Shown here: positions 6,984-15,378 of the stretch, piece by piece
How positions within the stretch are numbered: the stretch's first letter is position 1
How the letters are laid out: every line of letters begins with the position of its first letter
Assembly (NCBI GenBank): GCA_028712045.1
Contig: JAQTRA010000013.1
Coordinates: 1 to 17,783 of the forward strand
DNA length: 17,783 nt
From: Candidatus Omnitrophota bacterium
GTDB lineage: Bacteria; Omnitrophota; Koll11; Gygaellales; Profunditerraquicolaceae
Direction of reading: 5' to 3'
The notes under the pieces: generated by a model
Seen by the model: the letters and a program-made list of their open reading frames with translations, nothing else
The model's database searches: none
Told to the model about the DNA's origin: nothing
Position numbers and translations under genes: made by a program

Positions 6984-9713
6984 TTATTTCTTTTTCAAAA
7001 CCGCCTGCGCTGCGGCTAATTTTGCTATCGGAACCCTAAACGGTGAGCAGCTGACATAATCCATACCGGCATTATGGCAGAACTCCACAGATTTAGGTTC
7101 ACCGCCATGCTCTCCGCAAATACCAATTTCTAAATTTTTGTTGGTTTTGCGTCCACGCTGAATGCCCATTTTGATCAGCTCGCCGATTCCTTCCTGATCA
7201 ATGCTCTGGAACGGATCTTCCGGAAGAATTCCTTTTTTGATATATTCCGGTAAGAAACCTCCGATATCATCTCTGGAGAAACCAAAACCCATCTGGGTCA
7301 TGTCATTGGTTCCGAAGGAGAAGAATTGGGCCACTGTCGCCAGTTTATCCGCCACAAAAGCTGCGCGGGGGATTTCGATCATTGTTCCAAAAAGATGTTT
7401 AATCTTTTTTAATCCGTATTTTGCCAGCACTTCTTTATATATTTGCTTGGCAATTACCAGTTGATCCTCTAACTCTTTTACATCGCAAACAACCGGGATC
7501 ATAATTTCAGGATATGGATCTTTTCCTTCTTTAACTAATTCCGCGGCAGCTTCTAAAATTGCGCGAATCTGCATGGCGCTGACTTCCGGATAAGTTATAC
7601 CCAGCCGCACGCCGCGATGGCCCATCATCGGGTTTGATTCATGCAGGCCTTCTGCTCGGCGGGTTAATTCTTTCATGTCGATGTTTAAATCGCGCGCTAG
7701 TTGTTCAAGTTTACCCTGCTCACGCGGGACGAATTCATGTAAAGGCGGATCCAGTAATCGGATTACTACCGGAAAGCCGTCCATGGCTGCGATTGTTCCC
7801 TTGATATCTTTTTTTACAAAGGGGAACAATGCGTCCAAGGCTTTTTGCCTTTCTTCAACTGTATTAGAAACTATCATTTTACGCAGCAAGAAAAGCGGCT
7901 CATCCGCGCCTTTACCGTAAAACATATGCTCGGTCCGGAATAATCCGATGCCTTCGGCTCCAAATTGCAGGGCTTTTTTAGCATCATCCGGAGTATCCGC
8001 GTTAGTGCGCACACCTAATTCTTTGATTGCGTCGCACATTTTCAGGAACTCCGAAAGCACGGTATTTTCTTCGGCCGCGTCCATCATCGGCAATTTGCCT
8101 TCGTAAACTGTTCCTTTAGTTCCGTTTAAAGTGATCCAATCGCCTTCTTTAAGTGTTTTATCGGCCACATGCACGAGTTTCTTTTCGATCTCTACATGCA
8201 TTGTACTGCATCCGACAATACAGCATTTTCCCCAGCCGCGGGCAACTAAAGCTGCGTGGCTAGTCATGCCGCCGCGGGCAGTAAGAATTGCCTGGGCAAC
8301 GCGCATACCCTCAACATCTTCCGGATTAGTTTCTTCACGGACTAAGATTACTTGTTTGCCTGTTTTTGCCCACGCTACCGCGTCGTTGGAAGAGAAAACA
8401 ATCTGTCCGCAAGCCCCACCCGGTCCAGCGGGTAAGCCTTTAGCAAAAGGTTTTACTCCCAGTTCTGTTTTTGGGTCGATAATCGGGTGCAGTAACTCAT
8501 CTAATTGCGACGGAGTTACGCGGATGACTGCCTGTTCTTTTTTAATCATTTTTTCTTTGACCATATCCACGGCCATGCGTACTGCTGCCGGGCCGTTGCG
8601 TTTACCCACGCGGCACTGCAACATAAAGAGTTTTCCTTTTTCAATGGTAAACTCAATATCCTGCATATCATGGTAATGTTGCTCCAGCCGGTCTTGTATT
8701 TTGTAAAGTTCCTGGTAAATCTTGGGCATGGTTTTTTCTAAAGTAAGCAGTTCTTTATTATGGCTGGAAGTTGAATATTCGTTGATCGGTGCCGGCGTGC
8801 GAATACCGGCAACTACATCTTCCCCCTGGGCGTTAATTAAATATTCGCCGTAGAAATTATTTTCGCCGTTTCCCGGGTTGCGCGTAAAAGCTACTCCGGT
8901 GGCGGAATCATTACCCATATTGCCAAAAACCATCGTTTGTACATTTACGGCTGTGCCCCAGGCATCCGGGATATTTTCGATCCGGCGATAGCTGATGGCG
9001 CGTTTTCCATTCCAGGAAGAAAATACCGCACCGATGCCGCCCCAGAGCTGTTCCATGGGTTCATCCGGAAATTCCTTGCCTAAGACTTCTTTAATTTTTG
9101 CTTTAAACTGCGCGCAAAGCTTTTTTAAGTCGTCGACATTTAAATCCGTATCGCTGGAATAATTCTTGGCTTTTTTCATCTCCAGCATAATTTTTTCCAG
9201 CTGTTTACGGATTCCCTCTTCGCCTTTGGGTTCAATACCCGCAGCTTTCTCCATAACTACGTCGGAGTACATCATAATCAAGCGCCGGTAAGCATCATAA
9301 ACAAAACGGCTGTTGCCGCCACTTTGTTTAATTAAACCGGGAATAGTTTTTTCGGTTAAACCTACATTTAAAACTGTTTCCATCATTCCGGGCATGGATT
9401 TTCGCGCGCCGGAGCGGACTGAAAATAATAATGGATTACTTGCGTCCCCGAATTTACGCTCCATTAGTTTCTCTATTTTTTCCAAGGCTTTGAGCAGCTG
9501 CTCTTTTAATTCCTTGGGATATTTCTTTTTATTTTCGTAATAATATGTGCAGACCTCTGTGGTACAGGTAAATCCCGGAGGAACCGGTAACATTAAATTT
9601 TTATTGCCGGCCATTTCGGCTAAATTCGCGCCTTTACCGCCTAAGAGGTTTTTCATGCTTTCATTGCCTTCACCTTTGCCGCCACCAAAACTATAAACAT
9701 ATTTCTTGGCCAT
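6984..9713 (-). CDS. ppdK: Pyruvate, phosphate dikinase
   Basis: This enzyme interconverts pyruvate + ATP + Pi and PEP + AMP + PPi in the cytosol. At 909 residues it is slightly longer than the usual ~875-880. The N-terminal ATP-grasp region includes FGGGKGEGNESMKNLLGGKG and SVRSGARKSMPGMMETVLN. The swivelling phosphohistidine domain has TARGGMTSHAALVARG with the phosphorylated His at 486. The C-terminal PEP/pyruvate barrel shows FGTNDMTQMGFGFSRDD and GICGEHGGEP with the catalytic Cys at 866. All catalytic motifs are intact. No PPDK regulatory protein gene is nearby. A purine-rich site (AAGGAAGGG) lies about 11 bases before the ATG. It follows glyQS after a 72-base gap holding a perfect palindrome, and is followed by the sigma gene after 2 bases. 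Confidence 0.96.
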   Translation of the reverse strand: MAKKYVYSFGGGKGEGNESMKNLLGGKGANLAEMAGNKNLMLPVPPGFTCTTEVCTYYYENKKKYPKELKEQLLKALEKIEKLMERKFGDASNPLLFSVRSGARKSMPGMMETVLNVGLTEKTIPGLIKQSGGNSRFVYDAYRRLIMMYSDVVMEKAAGIEPKGEEGIRKQLEKIMLEMKKAKNYSSDTDLNVDDLKKLCAQFKAKIKEVLGKEFPDEPMEQLWGGIGAVFSSWNGKRAISYRRIENIPDAWGTAVNVQTMVFGNMGNDSATGVAFTRNPGNGENNFYGEYLINAQGEDVVAGIRTPAPINEYSTSSHNKELLTLEKTMPKIYQELYKIQDRLEQHYHDMQDIEFTIEKGKLFMLQCRVGKRNGPAAVRMAVDMVKEKMIKKEQAVIRVTPSQLDELLHPIIDPKTELGVKPFAKGLPAGPGGACGQIVFSSNDAVAWAKTGKQVILVREETNPEDVEGMRVAQAILTARGGMTSHAALVARGWGKCCIVGCSTMHVEIEKKLVHVADKTLKEGDWITLNGTKGTVYEGKLPMMDAAEENTVLSEFLKMCDAIKELGVRTNADTPDDAKKALQFGAEGIGLFRTEHMFYGKGADEPLFLLRKMIVSNTVEERQKALDALFPFVKKDIKGTIAAMDGFPVVIRLLDPPLHEFVPREQGKLEQLARDLNIDMKELTRRAEGLHESNPMMGHRGVRLGITYPEVSAMQIRAILEAAAELVKEGKDPYPEIMIPVVCDVKELEDQLVIAKQIYKEVLAKYGLKKIKHLFGTMIEIPRAAFVADKLATVAQFFSFGTNDMTQMGFGFSRDDIGGFLPEYIKKGILPEDPFQSIDQEGIGELIKMGIQRGRKTNKNLEIGICGEHGGEPKSVEFCHNAGMDYVSCSPFRVPIAKLAAAQAVLKKK

Positions 9714-9746
9714 TACTTTTTAAACCCTTCCTTTCATGTAGATTGT

Positions 9747-9772
9747 GTAGCGGAGGTTTAAACCTCCGCTAC
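9747..9772. repeat. Perfect 26-base palindrome between glyQS and ppdK
   Basis: GTAGCGGAGGTTT is followed directly by its exact reverse complement. As RNA it would form a long GC-rich hairpin 13 bases past the glyQS stop. There is no T-run after it on either strand, so it is not a standard intrinsic terminator. It may be a processing or attenuation hairpin, or a member of a dispersed REP-like family. No second copy is in this window. Confidence 0.7.
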
Positions 9773-9785
9773 GATTGTGAATAAC

Positions 9786-11075
9786 TTAACTAAGTTGGTT
9801 GATTAAATAATTTTTTAACTTATCGACTGAAATTCTTTCCTGCAGCATAGTGTCCCGGCTGCGCACCGTTACTTGTTTATCTTCTAATGTTTGTACATCC
9901 ACCGTGACACAAAAAAGTGTTCCGACTTCATCTTGCCGGCGGTAAAGCTTGCCGATTGCGCCGGTATCGTCATAAGTAGTAACCAAAGATTTTTTTAAAT
10001 CCTGAGTTATTTTTTTGGCCAACTCCACAATTTCCGGGCGGTTACGTAAAAGCGGCAACACCGCAACTTTTGTGGGAGCCAGTTCCTTGCTTAATTTTAA
10101 AACTATCCGGGTATCTTCTTTGACCTTTTCTTCATGGTAAGCATCAATTAATACTGCCAGGACAGCCCGGTCTACTCCGCCGGAAGGCTCAATAACATAA
10201 GGATAAAATTTTTCTTTTTTCTGGTCGTCGAAATAAACCAGTTCTTTGCCGCTGATTTTTGAGTGTTGTTTAAGGTCAAAATCCGCGCGGTTGGCAATTC
10301 CTTCTAATTCGCTCCAGCCGAACGGAAAGTTGTATTCTACATCCGTGCAGGCTAAAGCATAGTGCGCTAATTCATCCTGAGCATGCACGCGCAGGCGCAG
10401 GTTCTCTTTTCTTACCCCGAGGCTTAAATACCAGTTAAAACGGTCAGCCACCCAGGTTTCATGGAACTTGGCGGCATCTAGCGGACGGCAAAAATACTCT
10501 AGTTCCATCTGTTCAAATTCCCGGGTGCGAAAAGTAAAATTTCCCGGAGTAATCTCATTACGGAAAGATTTGCCGATCTGCGCCAGCCCAAAGGGTAATT
10601 TAGGGTGTTTTGAATCCAGGATATTTAAAAAATTTACAAACATTCCCTGGGCTGTTTCCGGACGTAAATGGATAACATTGGAAGCGTCTTCGACCGGGCC
10701 CTGGTGCGTTTTGAACATTAAATTAAACGGCCGGGATTCAGTCAGCTCTCCGCCGCAGGCCGGGCATTTAGTTTTATTTACCAGATCCTGGGTTTTGAAC
10801 CGTTTTTTGCAGGTAAGGCAATCACTCTTTAAATCAAAGAAGTTTTCTACGTGGCCGGAGGCTTCCCAGACTTTGGGGTGCATCAGAATAGCCGCGTCCA
10901 TACCGAAAACATCGTTTCTGGCGTAGACGCAAGCTTGCCACCAGGCTTTTTTTAAGTTATTTTTTAACTCTACTCCGTGTGGGCCGTAATCGAAAGTGTT
11001 AGCTAATCCGCCGTAAATTTCGCTGCTTTGAAAAATAAAACCCCGGCGTTTACATAATGAAACAATTTTTTCCAT
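9786..11075 (-). CDS. glyQS: Glycyl-tRNA synthetase, single-chain alpha2 type
   Basis: This enzyme charges tRNA-Gly with glycine in the cytosol. It has 429 residues and is class II. Motif 1 region is at the start (FQSSEIYGGLANTFDYGPHG). A CxxC...CxxC zinc-ribbon insertion (C86, C89, C104, C107) follows. RPETAQGMF is at 138-146, motif 2 QIGKSFRNEITP near 166-177, and motif 3 EPSGGVDRAVLAVL near 297-310. The C-terminal anticodon-binding domain runs from about 330 to the end. This is the eukaryote/archaea/Gram-positive-like form, not the alpha2beta2 GlyQ+GlyS form of most diderm bacteria. It starts 18 bases after the PilT-like gene; AGGA lies unusually close (3 bases) to the ATG. No T-box leader is visible. 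Confidence 0.95.
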   Translation of the reverse strand: MEKIVSLCKRRGFIFQSSEIYGGLANTFDYGPHGVELKNNLKKAWWQACVYARNDVFGMDAAILMHPKVWEASGHVENFFDLKSDCLTCKKRFKTQDLVNKTKCPACGGELTESRPFNLMFKTHQGPVEDASNVIHLRPETAQGMFVNFLNILDSKHPKLPFGLAQIGKSFRNEITPGNFTFRTREFEQMELEYFCRPLDAAKFHETWVADRFNWYLSLGVRKENLRLRVHAQDELAHYALACTDVEYNFPFGWSELEGIANRADFDLKQHSKISGKELVYFDDQKKEKFYPYVIEPSGGVDRAVLAVLIDAYHEEKVKEDTRIVLKLSKELAPTKVAVLPLLRNRPEIVELAKKITQDLKKSLVTTYDDTGAIGKLYRRQDEVGTLFCVTVDVQTLEDKQVTVRSRDTMLQERISVDKLKNYLINQLS

Positions 11076-11093
11076 GAGTCCTAGTGAGTGGTG

Positions 11094-12479
11094 CTAATCG
11101 TGAGGGTCTTTAGTTTCCCTGGTGTAATATTCCATGGTTGTTCCGTCGATAATCCCATTTTCATAAGCTTTGGTAACTGATTCGGCCATTGACTGCATTT
11201 TAAAGGCTTTGCTGGTTTGGATAATATTGGTTATCTGGTATAATTCATCTTTACGGATAACCCGTTTAACCGCGTCATTAACAATCAGAACTTCGGAAGC
11301 TAAAACTCTTCCCTTTTTATTCGGTTTAGGTATTAATAGCTGGACAATTACTGCGTTCAGGCAGAAAGATATCTGATTTAAGACTTTGCGGCGTTGCTCA
11401 GAGGGGAACATATTGGCCAGCCGGTCAATTGCCTGGATAGTATTAGGAGCATGAAAAGAAGCAATAACCAGGTATCCGGCTTCGGCAGTGATAAAAGCCG
11501 TAGCAATAGTTTCCATATCATCTAGCTCTCCGACAACGATAATATTGGGATCCTGCCTTAAGGTGCTTTTTAAAGCAGCAGCAAAGGAATTAGTGTCAAT
11601 TCCGACCTCGCGCTGTTTAATAATGCTTTTTATGTTAGAATGCACATATTCTATCGGCCTTTCCAGGGTAACAATAACCGCTTTTCTTTCGTGATTAATT
11701 AAGTCAACTATTGCGGACATGGTCGTGCTTTTTCCGGAGCCAGTTGGCCCGGTTACCAGGATTAAGCCTTCTCTTTGCCTGGCCAGGTCTTTGACCACGC
11801 TGGGGATATTTAACTCTTCGTAGGAAAATTCCCGGGTATTGATTAACCTGAAAGTGGCTTCCAGAAAACCTCTTTGCTGATGTAAATTTACGCGGAAACG
11901 GATCTTATCGTTATATTGTATTCCGAAATCAAGCTCTTTTTCTTTTTCAAATATCCGGATTTGCTGTTTACTCATTATGCTGTAAAGCAGTTGATTAATC
12001 TCTTCCGGTGAAAATGGCTGCATTTCCAGGGTTTCCAGCTCTCCTTCTACGCGGATCATCGGGGCCTGGTTTACTAATAGATGTAAATCTGAAGCGTTTT
12101 TCTTAACTACCAAGCCTAGTAAATTATTAATATTTATACGCTCAATCAGTTTTTTTACTTTGTCCTTGTCTTCTTCGCTGATCGAAAAAAAAGATGCCCC
12201 AATATTAAATTTTCCAAATTCCAATGTTTCAATCCGCGCCACTTTTATAGTTGCGTTGATGATATGGTCGTTATTCGGAAGTTGGAACTTAGCTTTTAAT
12301 TCTGTGCCTAAAGCAAAGATTTCATCAGACTCAAAACATAAGCCATCTGCGGACATATCCCAGATGACCAATGTTTTTTCCCCAACTGCTTTTCCTGTTG
12401 GGTCAGTCGTATTGATCGTAATCGGAAGATTTAAAAAAGTACGGTAATTTTTTCTTCGGTCAGCTTCAAAGGTAAACAA
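11094..12479 (-). CDS. PilZ-PilT fusion: type IV pilus retraction-type ATPase with N-terminal PilZ domain
   Basis: This 461-residue protein has two parts. Residues 6-115 are a PilZ domain with both c-di-GMP-binding motifs: RxxxR (R9-R13) and DxSxxG (D41-G46). Residues 118-455 are a PilT/PilU-type ATPase: the N-terminal ASDLHL signature (129-134), Walker A GPTGSGKST (243-251), the Asp-box position TLERPIE (270-276), the Walker B position VGELDD (315-320), His-box SFHA (340-343) and the C-terminal AVKRVIRKDELYQI, which matches the PilT AIRNLIRE region. Retraction of type IV pili controlled by c-di-GMP is inferred. Canonical PilT has EDP and GEMRD; here they are ERP and GELDD. The start is TTG at 12479, preceded by AGGA; no earlier ATG keeps the PilZ motifs. 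It is first in its unit, behind the promoter at 12541-12568. Confidence 0.88.
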   Translation of the reverse strand: MFTFEADRRKNYRTFLNLPITINTTDPTGKAVGEKTLVIWDMSADGLCFESDEIFALGTELKAKFQLPNNDHIINATIKVARIETLEFGKFNIGASFFSISEEDKDKVKKLIERININNLLGLVVKKNASDLHLLVNQAPMIRVEGELETLEMQPFSPEEINQLLYSIMSKQQIRIFEKEKELDFGIQYNDKIRFRVNLHQQRGFLEATFRLINTREFSYEELNIPSVVKDLARQREGLILVTGPTGSGKSTTMSAIVDLINHERKAVIVTLERPIEYVHSNIKSIIKQREVGIDTNSFAAALKSTLRQDPNIIVVGELDDMETIATAFITAEAGYLVIASFHAPNTIQAIDRLANMFPSEQRRKVLNQISFCLNAVIVQLLIPKPNKKGRVLASEVLIVNDAVKRVIRKDELYQITNIIQTSKAFKMQSMAESVTKAYENGIIDGTTMEYYTRETKDPHD

Positions 12480-12540
12480 AGTATCCTGCTTTCTTGTGTT
12501 TCTGCGTTTCTATTTTAATTTTGTAAAACCTTATGCCTAA

Positions 12541-12568
12541 ATTATATAGGATAAATCTTGAGTGTCAA
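12541..12568 (-). promoter_or_regulatory. Consensus sigma70 promoter of the PilZ-PilT/glyQS/ppdK/sigma/apt unit
   Basis: On the minus strand TTGACA (12563-12568), a 16-base spacer and TATAAT (12541-12546): both hexamers match consensus exactly. It lies in the 119-base gap between the unknown membrane protein and the PilZ-PilT gene, giving a leader of roughly 55 bases. It marks the boundary between the two large minus-strand units. Confidence 0.8.
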
Positions 12569-12598
12569 TAATTAAATCACCTCAGCCGGAGTTTGGAA

Positions 12599-13315
12599 CT
12601 AATTTACCGGTTTAATGGTGGAAAGTATTGCGTAAACCTTATTTAAATCAAGTTGCGCACTGGTATCTTTGATATAGACCTTGAAGAAATTATCATCGGC
12701 ATCCAGGAGATTACAATCAAAATAATTATTAGATTGAGTAAGGGTGTAGTTTATATACCCGGATTTATCATTTATGGTAAACCTGATCATTTTGGCGCTA
12801 CCCTGGTTTCCGATATCCGGAGTAAACACGCTTTTCATAATTACGAAAAAAGCGTCAGTAATATTTTTTATTTTTCCCAGGTTGGCGTTCTGTAACCTGC
12901 GGATAAATTCGTAATTATCCTTTACTCCCTGCTTGCGGACATCCGGGTAAAGTTTAATAAAAGCAAAAGGATCCTGGCGCAGAAGATAAATTACCGCTTG
13001 ATTATTAGCATGCCTTTTTTTGTAGTAAACTTTTTTTACCAATTCCTGGACCAGAGTAAAGCCTTTGGGAGCAGAAATAGACATCCGGGGGAATTTTTGC
13101 AAGACCAGAGTAGTCAGATATTCAGGGTTAATCACCGGCGCGAAAAGTTTTTCTTCCGGCTGCATACATAGAATGGGGATATTTTTGCACTCTCCGATTC
13201 CATAAGCAATATATTGCCTTAGGATATTCGGACCGCCAAATTTAATTACAAAGGCTATGGCCAGGCAAAATACCAGCAGGTTAATTATAAATTTAGGCAG
13301 TGGTTTAGTTTTCAT
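12599..13315 (-). CDS. Membrane-anchored protein of unknown function
   Basis: This 238-residue protein has one N-terminal hydrophobic segment (residues 9-27) behind a basic start (MKTKPLPK), so it is probably anchored in the inner membrane with the rest in the periplasm. Next come a Cys pair (C43, C50) in GECKNIPILC, a helical, lysine/arginine-rich middle (about 85-150), and a beta-rich C-terminal third with many Asn and Asp residues. I do not recognise a family. The ATG overlaps the panB stop by 11 bases, so it is translated with panB and is last in that operon. A link to pantothenate or to metal uptake is only contextual. Confidence 0.75.
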   Translation of the reverse strand: MKTKPLPKFIINLLVFCLAIAFVIKFGGPNILRQYIAYGIGECKNIPILCMQPEEKLFAPVINPEYLTTLVLQKFPRMSISAPKGFTLVQELVKKVYYKKRHANNQAVIYLLRQDPFAFIKLYPDVRKQGVKDNYEFIRRLQNANLGKIKNITDAFFVIMKSVFTPDIGNQGSAKMIRFTINDKSGYINYTLTQSNNYFDCNLLDADDNFFKVYIKDTSAQLDLNKVYAILSTIKPVN

Positions 13316-14129
13316 TTATCTTTTTAAGTTCTTCTTCTTTGATGCTGAAAGAATGCTCTGGGCCGGGAAATTTTTCGCTGGTAACCTCATTTTTAAAATC
13401 TTCCAGCGCTTTTAAAATTAATGGCGAAAGATCGACATATTTTTTTACAAATTTCGGTGTGTATCTTTGAAAAAGCCCGAGCATATCGTTAATCACTAAG
13501 ACCTGGCCGTCACAATGGATGCCTGCTCCGATACCAATGGTGGGAATTTTTATTTTTTTGGTAATCAGTTCGGCAAGTTTATCCGGGACGCACTCTAAAA
13601 CAATGGCAAAACATCCTTTTTTTTCCAGCTCTACGGCTTGGTTGATTAAGCGTTTGGCAGCTTCTGCGTTTTTGCCTTGCACAATAAAGCCGCCAATTTT
13701 ATCTGCTGTCTGAGGAGTCAACCCGATATGCCCCATTACCGCAATACCTGCGTTAATGATCTGTCCGGTTACTTCTAAGCAATGCTCAAACCACTCTAAT
13801 TTTACTGCCTGGCACTTAGCTTCCTGGATAAATCTTTTAGCATTTTTTACGCACTCTTCTTCGTTGACTTGATAGGAATCATAAGGCATATCTGCCACAA
13901 CTAAGCTGTTTTTTACGGCGCGGGTTACCGCTTTAGCATGGTGCATCATCTCCGGCATTCCAATTTCAGTTGTGGAATTAAGGCCCAAGACAACGTTAGC
14001 CAGGGAATCTCCCACGATAATTATATCAATTCTTGCCTTATCTACCAGGCTGGCTATGGGGTAATCGTAGGCAGTCAGCACGGTAATCTTGCGTTTATTC
14101 TTTAGGTTTTTTATCTCTTCTATGTTCAA
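13305..14129 (-). CDS. panB: 3-methyl-2-oxobutanoate hydroxymethyltransferase (ketopantoate hydroxymethyltransferase)
   Basis: This cytosolic enzyme adds a hydroxymethyl group from methylene-tetrahydrofolate to ketoisovalerate, giving ketopantoate, the first committed step of pantothenate/CoA synthesis. Motifs are TAYDYPIASLVD, VGDSLA (metal ligand D41), VADMPYDSY (D80), VKLEW (E112), MGHIGLTPQ and IVLECVP (catalytic E179); each lies within four residues of its E. coli position (D45, D84, E114, E181). I place the start at the TTG at 14129, with AAGGGA 6 bases upstream, giving 274 residues. A TTG at 14150, overlapping the transporter stop, is the alternative. The ketopantoate reductase gene is in the same operon (right window edge). 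Confidence 0.94.
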   Translation of the reverse strand: MNIEEIKNLKNKRKITVLTAYDYPIASLVDKARIDIIIVGDSLANVVLGLNSTTEIGMPEMMHHAKAVTRAVKNSLVVADMPYDSYQVNEEECVKNAKRFIQEAKCQAVKLEWFEHCLEVTGQIINAGIAVMGHIGLTPQTADKIGGFIVQGKNAEAAKRLINQAVELEKKGCFAIVLECVPDKLAELITKKIKIPTIGIGAGIHCDGQVLVINDMLGLFQRYTPKFVKKYVDLSPLILKALEDFKNEVTSEKFPGPEHSFSIKEEELKKINEN

Positions 14130-14139
14130 AACTATTCCC

Positions 14140-15378
14140 TTATTTGACAAATGCTGTAATAAATAAGATCACGGAAAGTAAGATCATAATTGCGATTATC
14201 GATATAGTACAAATATTGTAGAAGCGGGAGTTGGTGTGTTTGCCCATCAACCTTTTATTATTTACTAAAAGGAGCATGAAGATTAACACAAAAGGAAGCA
14301 AGATGCCGTTGGTGGCTTGGGATATAAGCATGATCGGAATAAGTTTTACTCCGGGGATTAATATTACTGCAGCTCCAATTACGATAATTGCGGTGTATAA
14401 GCTGTAAAATTGCGGTGCTTCTTTGAAGGTGCGGTTAACCCCTATCTCCCAACCCATGCCTTCGCATACGGAGTAAGCAGTGGATAAAGGCAAAATGCAG
14501 GCCGAAAATACCGAGGCGTTAAGTAAGCCAAAAGCAAAAAGATAAAAGCAATATTGCCCGGCTAGCGGCTTTAGGGCCAGAGCAGCGTCTTTGGCTGATT
14601 CAATCCGGATACCATTAGCAAAAAGAGTGTTGGCGCAGACAATTACAATGAAAATAGCGATAATATTAACCACAAAAGCGCCGATGATTACATCCATTCG
14701 GCTGTATTTGTAATTCTCAAGCTTGATCCCCTTTTCTACTACTGAAGATTGTTGGTAAAACTGCATCCAGGGCGCGATGGTCGTACCGATAACTCCGATA
14801 AGCATCAGGATATAGGCTTTGTCAAACTGAAAACTTGGAGAAATCGAGCTGGTGGCAACTACTTTCCAATCAGGTTTAGATAAGAATCCTGAAACTATGT
14901 AACAAACATAAAATAAACAAGCCACCAAAAACACTTTTTCCACGGATTTATAGGTTCCTTTTACAATTAACCACCAGACAAATAACGCACAGACAGGTAC
15001 AAGCAGGTATTTGCTGATCCCGAATAGTTCAGCGCTGGCCGCAATTCCGGCAAACTCTGAAATGGTGTTAAAGATATTAGAAAAAACTAAAACTACCATG
15101 GCATAAAAAGCCACTCTCACTCCGAACTCTTCCCGGATTAAATCGGCCAGTCCTTTTCCGGTTACCACGGCCATGCGGCTGCACATCTCCTGAATAATTA
15201 CCAAGGCAATGATAATGGGAATAAACGACCAGATCAATGCATAGCCGTAATGTGCGCCGGCTACTGAATAAGTAGTAATTCCTCCTGCGTCATTATCTAC
15301 ATTAGCGGTAATAATTCCCGGCCCCATTACCGAAAGAAAAATTAAAATTTTTGCCCAGGATGATTTTAAATTTTTCAT
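14140..15378 (-). CDS. SLC11/NRAMP-related divalent metal transporter, probably of the Mg2+-transporting (NRMT) branch
   Basis: This 412-residue inner-membrane protein has about 11 hydrophobic segments in the NRAMP (LeuT-fold) layout. TM1 reads MGPGIITANVDNDAGGITTYS: the metal-binding DPGN of classical NRAMPs is D30-A-G-G here. TM6 reads GVIGTTIAPWMQFYQQ: the metal-binding Met of the MPH motif is Ala202, followed by P-W. Loss of the soft Met ligand and the DPGN Asn is what I recall for NRAMP-related Mg2+ transporters, so Mg2+ (or another hard ion) is more likely than Mn2+/Fe2+. I choose the ATG at 15378, whose ATGA overlap couples it to the MgtE_N/CBS gene; a TTG at 15417 is possible. The gene ends 10 bases before the chosen panB start. 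Confidence 0.87.
   Translation of the reverse strand: MKNLKSSWAKILIFLSVMGPGIITANVDNDAGGITTYSVAGAHYGYALIWSFIPIIIALVIIQEMCSRMAVVTGKGLADLIREEFGVRVAFYAMVVLVFSNIFNTISEFAGIAASAELFGISKYLLVPVCALFVWWLIVKGTYKSVEKVFLVACLFYVCYIVSGFLSKPDWKVVATSSISPSFQFDKAYILMLIGVIGTTIAPWMQFYQQSSVVEKGIKLENYKYSRMDVIIGAFVVNIIAIFIVIVCANTLFANGIRIESAKDAALALKPLAGQYCFYLFAFGLLNASVFSACILPLSTAYSVCEGMGWEIGVNRTFKEAPQFYSLYTAIIVIGAAVILIPGVKLIPIMLISQATNGILLPFVLIFMLLLVNNKRLMGKHTNSRFYNICTISIIAIMILLSVILFITAFVK

Noticed and set aside
8131..8676. A 181-codon open frame on the plus strand inside ppdK
   Set aside because: It is antisense to the intact PPDK catalytic core, has no recognisable domain, and its composition is that expected of a reverse-complement shadow.
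10468..10926. A 152-codon open frame on the plus strand inside glyQS
   Set aside because: It is opposite the conserved class II catalytic region of glyQS, and the predicted protein has no plausible fold or family motif.
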